A stretch of 5,090 nt of DNA, from assembly GCA_021833085.1 (NCBI GenBank), contig JAKBGL010000102.1:1-5090 (forward strand), given 5' to 3'. Positions 4,766-5,090 of this stretch are shown one piece after another. The notes beneath the pieces are model-generated. The model saw only the letters and a program-made list of their open reading frames with translations. It searched no databases and was not told where the DNA came from. Position 1 is the first letter of the stretch. Each line of letters starts with the position of its first letter. A program made the position numbers and the translations under genes. Source of the stretch: Actinomycetes bacterium. GTDB taxonomy: Bacteria > Actinomycetota > Acidimicrobiia > Acidimicrobiales > Acidimicrobiaceae.

Positions 4766-5090
4766 CAACCGCGAATCTCGTCTCCATTTTCGTCTTGACG
4801 CGGAGGCGCATAACGATAAGTTGGCGGTGTCTTCGAAAACGATAGTGGGTTGGTGATCGATGGAGTCGCTACTCCATGAGAGTCGATTAGCTGAACGATA
4901 GGATCCAGACCAAGATTTTGGGCCAGGGCAACTCCCTCGCCTATGGAGTTAATGGGACCGCAGGGAACCTTGAAGTTTATCAAAATTTTAGACCAGTTTG
5001 ACGCTGAGTCTGAAGCTAGACGATCCTCGATTAAGGGCTTTAGAGTCTCTCTATTTACCACCCTCTGTTGATTTGTACTGAAGCGGACGT
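4741..5090 (-). CDS. CaiB/BaiF-type (family III) CoA-transferase, C-terminal part
   Basis: The visible 115 residues run from the right edge to TAA at 4743-4741. The start lies outside the window; a GTG at 5061 is an internal Val codon, because the frame stays open and conserved upstream of it. Family features: RFSTNQQRVVNRETLKPLIEDRL near the edge (typical R(F/Y)xTNxxRxxNRxxL); VPCGPIN in the middle; LGLDPIV; and the closing NPLSFSKTPPTYRYAPPR followed by DEIRGWL. Family III enzymes move CoA between carboxylic acids (formate/oxalate, carnitine, or bile-acid, aromatic and branched-chain substrates) in the cytoplasm. The catalytic Asp lies in the missing N-terminal half, so neither activity nor substrate can be judged. 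The gene is convergent with dnaB, 36 bases between stops, and is probably unrelated to that operon. Confidence 0.9.
   Translation of the reverse strand, partial: VRFSTNQQRVVNRETLKPLIEDRLASDSASNWSKILINFKVPCGPINSIGEGVALAQNLGLDPIVQLIDSHGVATPSITNPLSFSKTPPTYRYAPPRQDENGDEIRGWLDSLSDE

Overview
The window looks like chromosomal DNA from an actinobacterium (Actinomycetota) of moderate GC content. Three things suggest this: the gene order rpsF-ssb-rpsR-rplI-dnaB; an actinobacterial type of SSB; and a DUF5318 protein next to a divergent PadR-family gene, which recalls the Mycobacterium tuberculosis Rv0047c/Rv0049 to dnaB region. A deep lineage such as Acidimicrobiia would fit the base composition, but that is a guess. 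Four of the seven genes use or probably use GTG or TTG starts.

Layout. Positions 1-329 (minus) hold the N-terminal part of a PadR-type regulator that runs off the left edge. Positions 330-568 are an AT-rich divergent intergenic region with direct repeats and candidate promoters but no convincing gene. Positions 569-964 (plus) encode a small DUF5318 protein with two CxxC knuckles. Positions 965-1109 hold an inverted repeat, an extended -10 promoter and a leader hairpin. A tight operon follows on the plus strand: rpsF (1110-1439), ssb (1481-1927), rpsR (1930-2328), rplI (2325-2771) and dnaB (2791-4704). A convergent CaiB/BaiF-type CoA-transferase gene enters from the right edge on the minus strand (4741-5090, C-terminal part only). 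A strong hairpin covers the convergent junction.

Functionally the operon couples translation (bS6, bS18, bL9) to replication (SSB, replicative helicase). The most notable element is a 172-residue intein inside DnaB (4006-4521). It sits between helicase motifs H3 and H4, has intact splicing residues, and carries a short serine-rich linker where a homing endonuclease would be. The second oddity is a 46-residue, strongly acidic C-terminal extension on bS18. The rest is ordinary core genome, and I see no sign of an undescribed multi-gene system.
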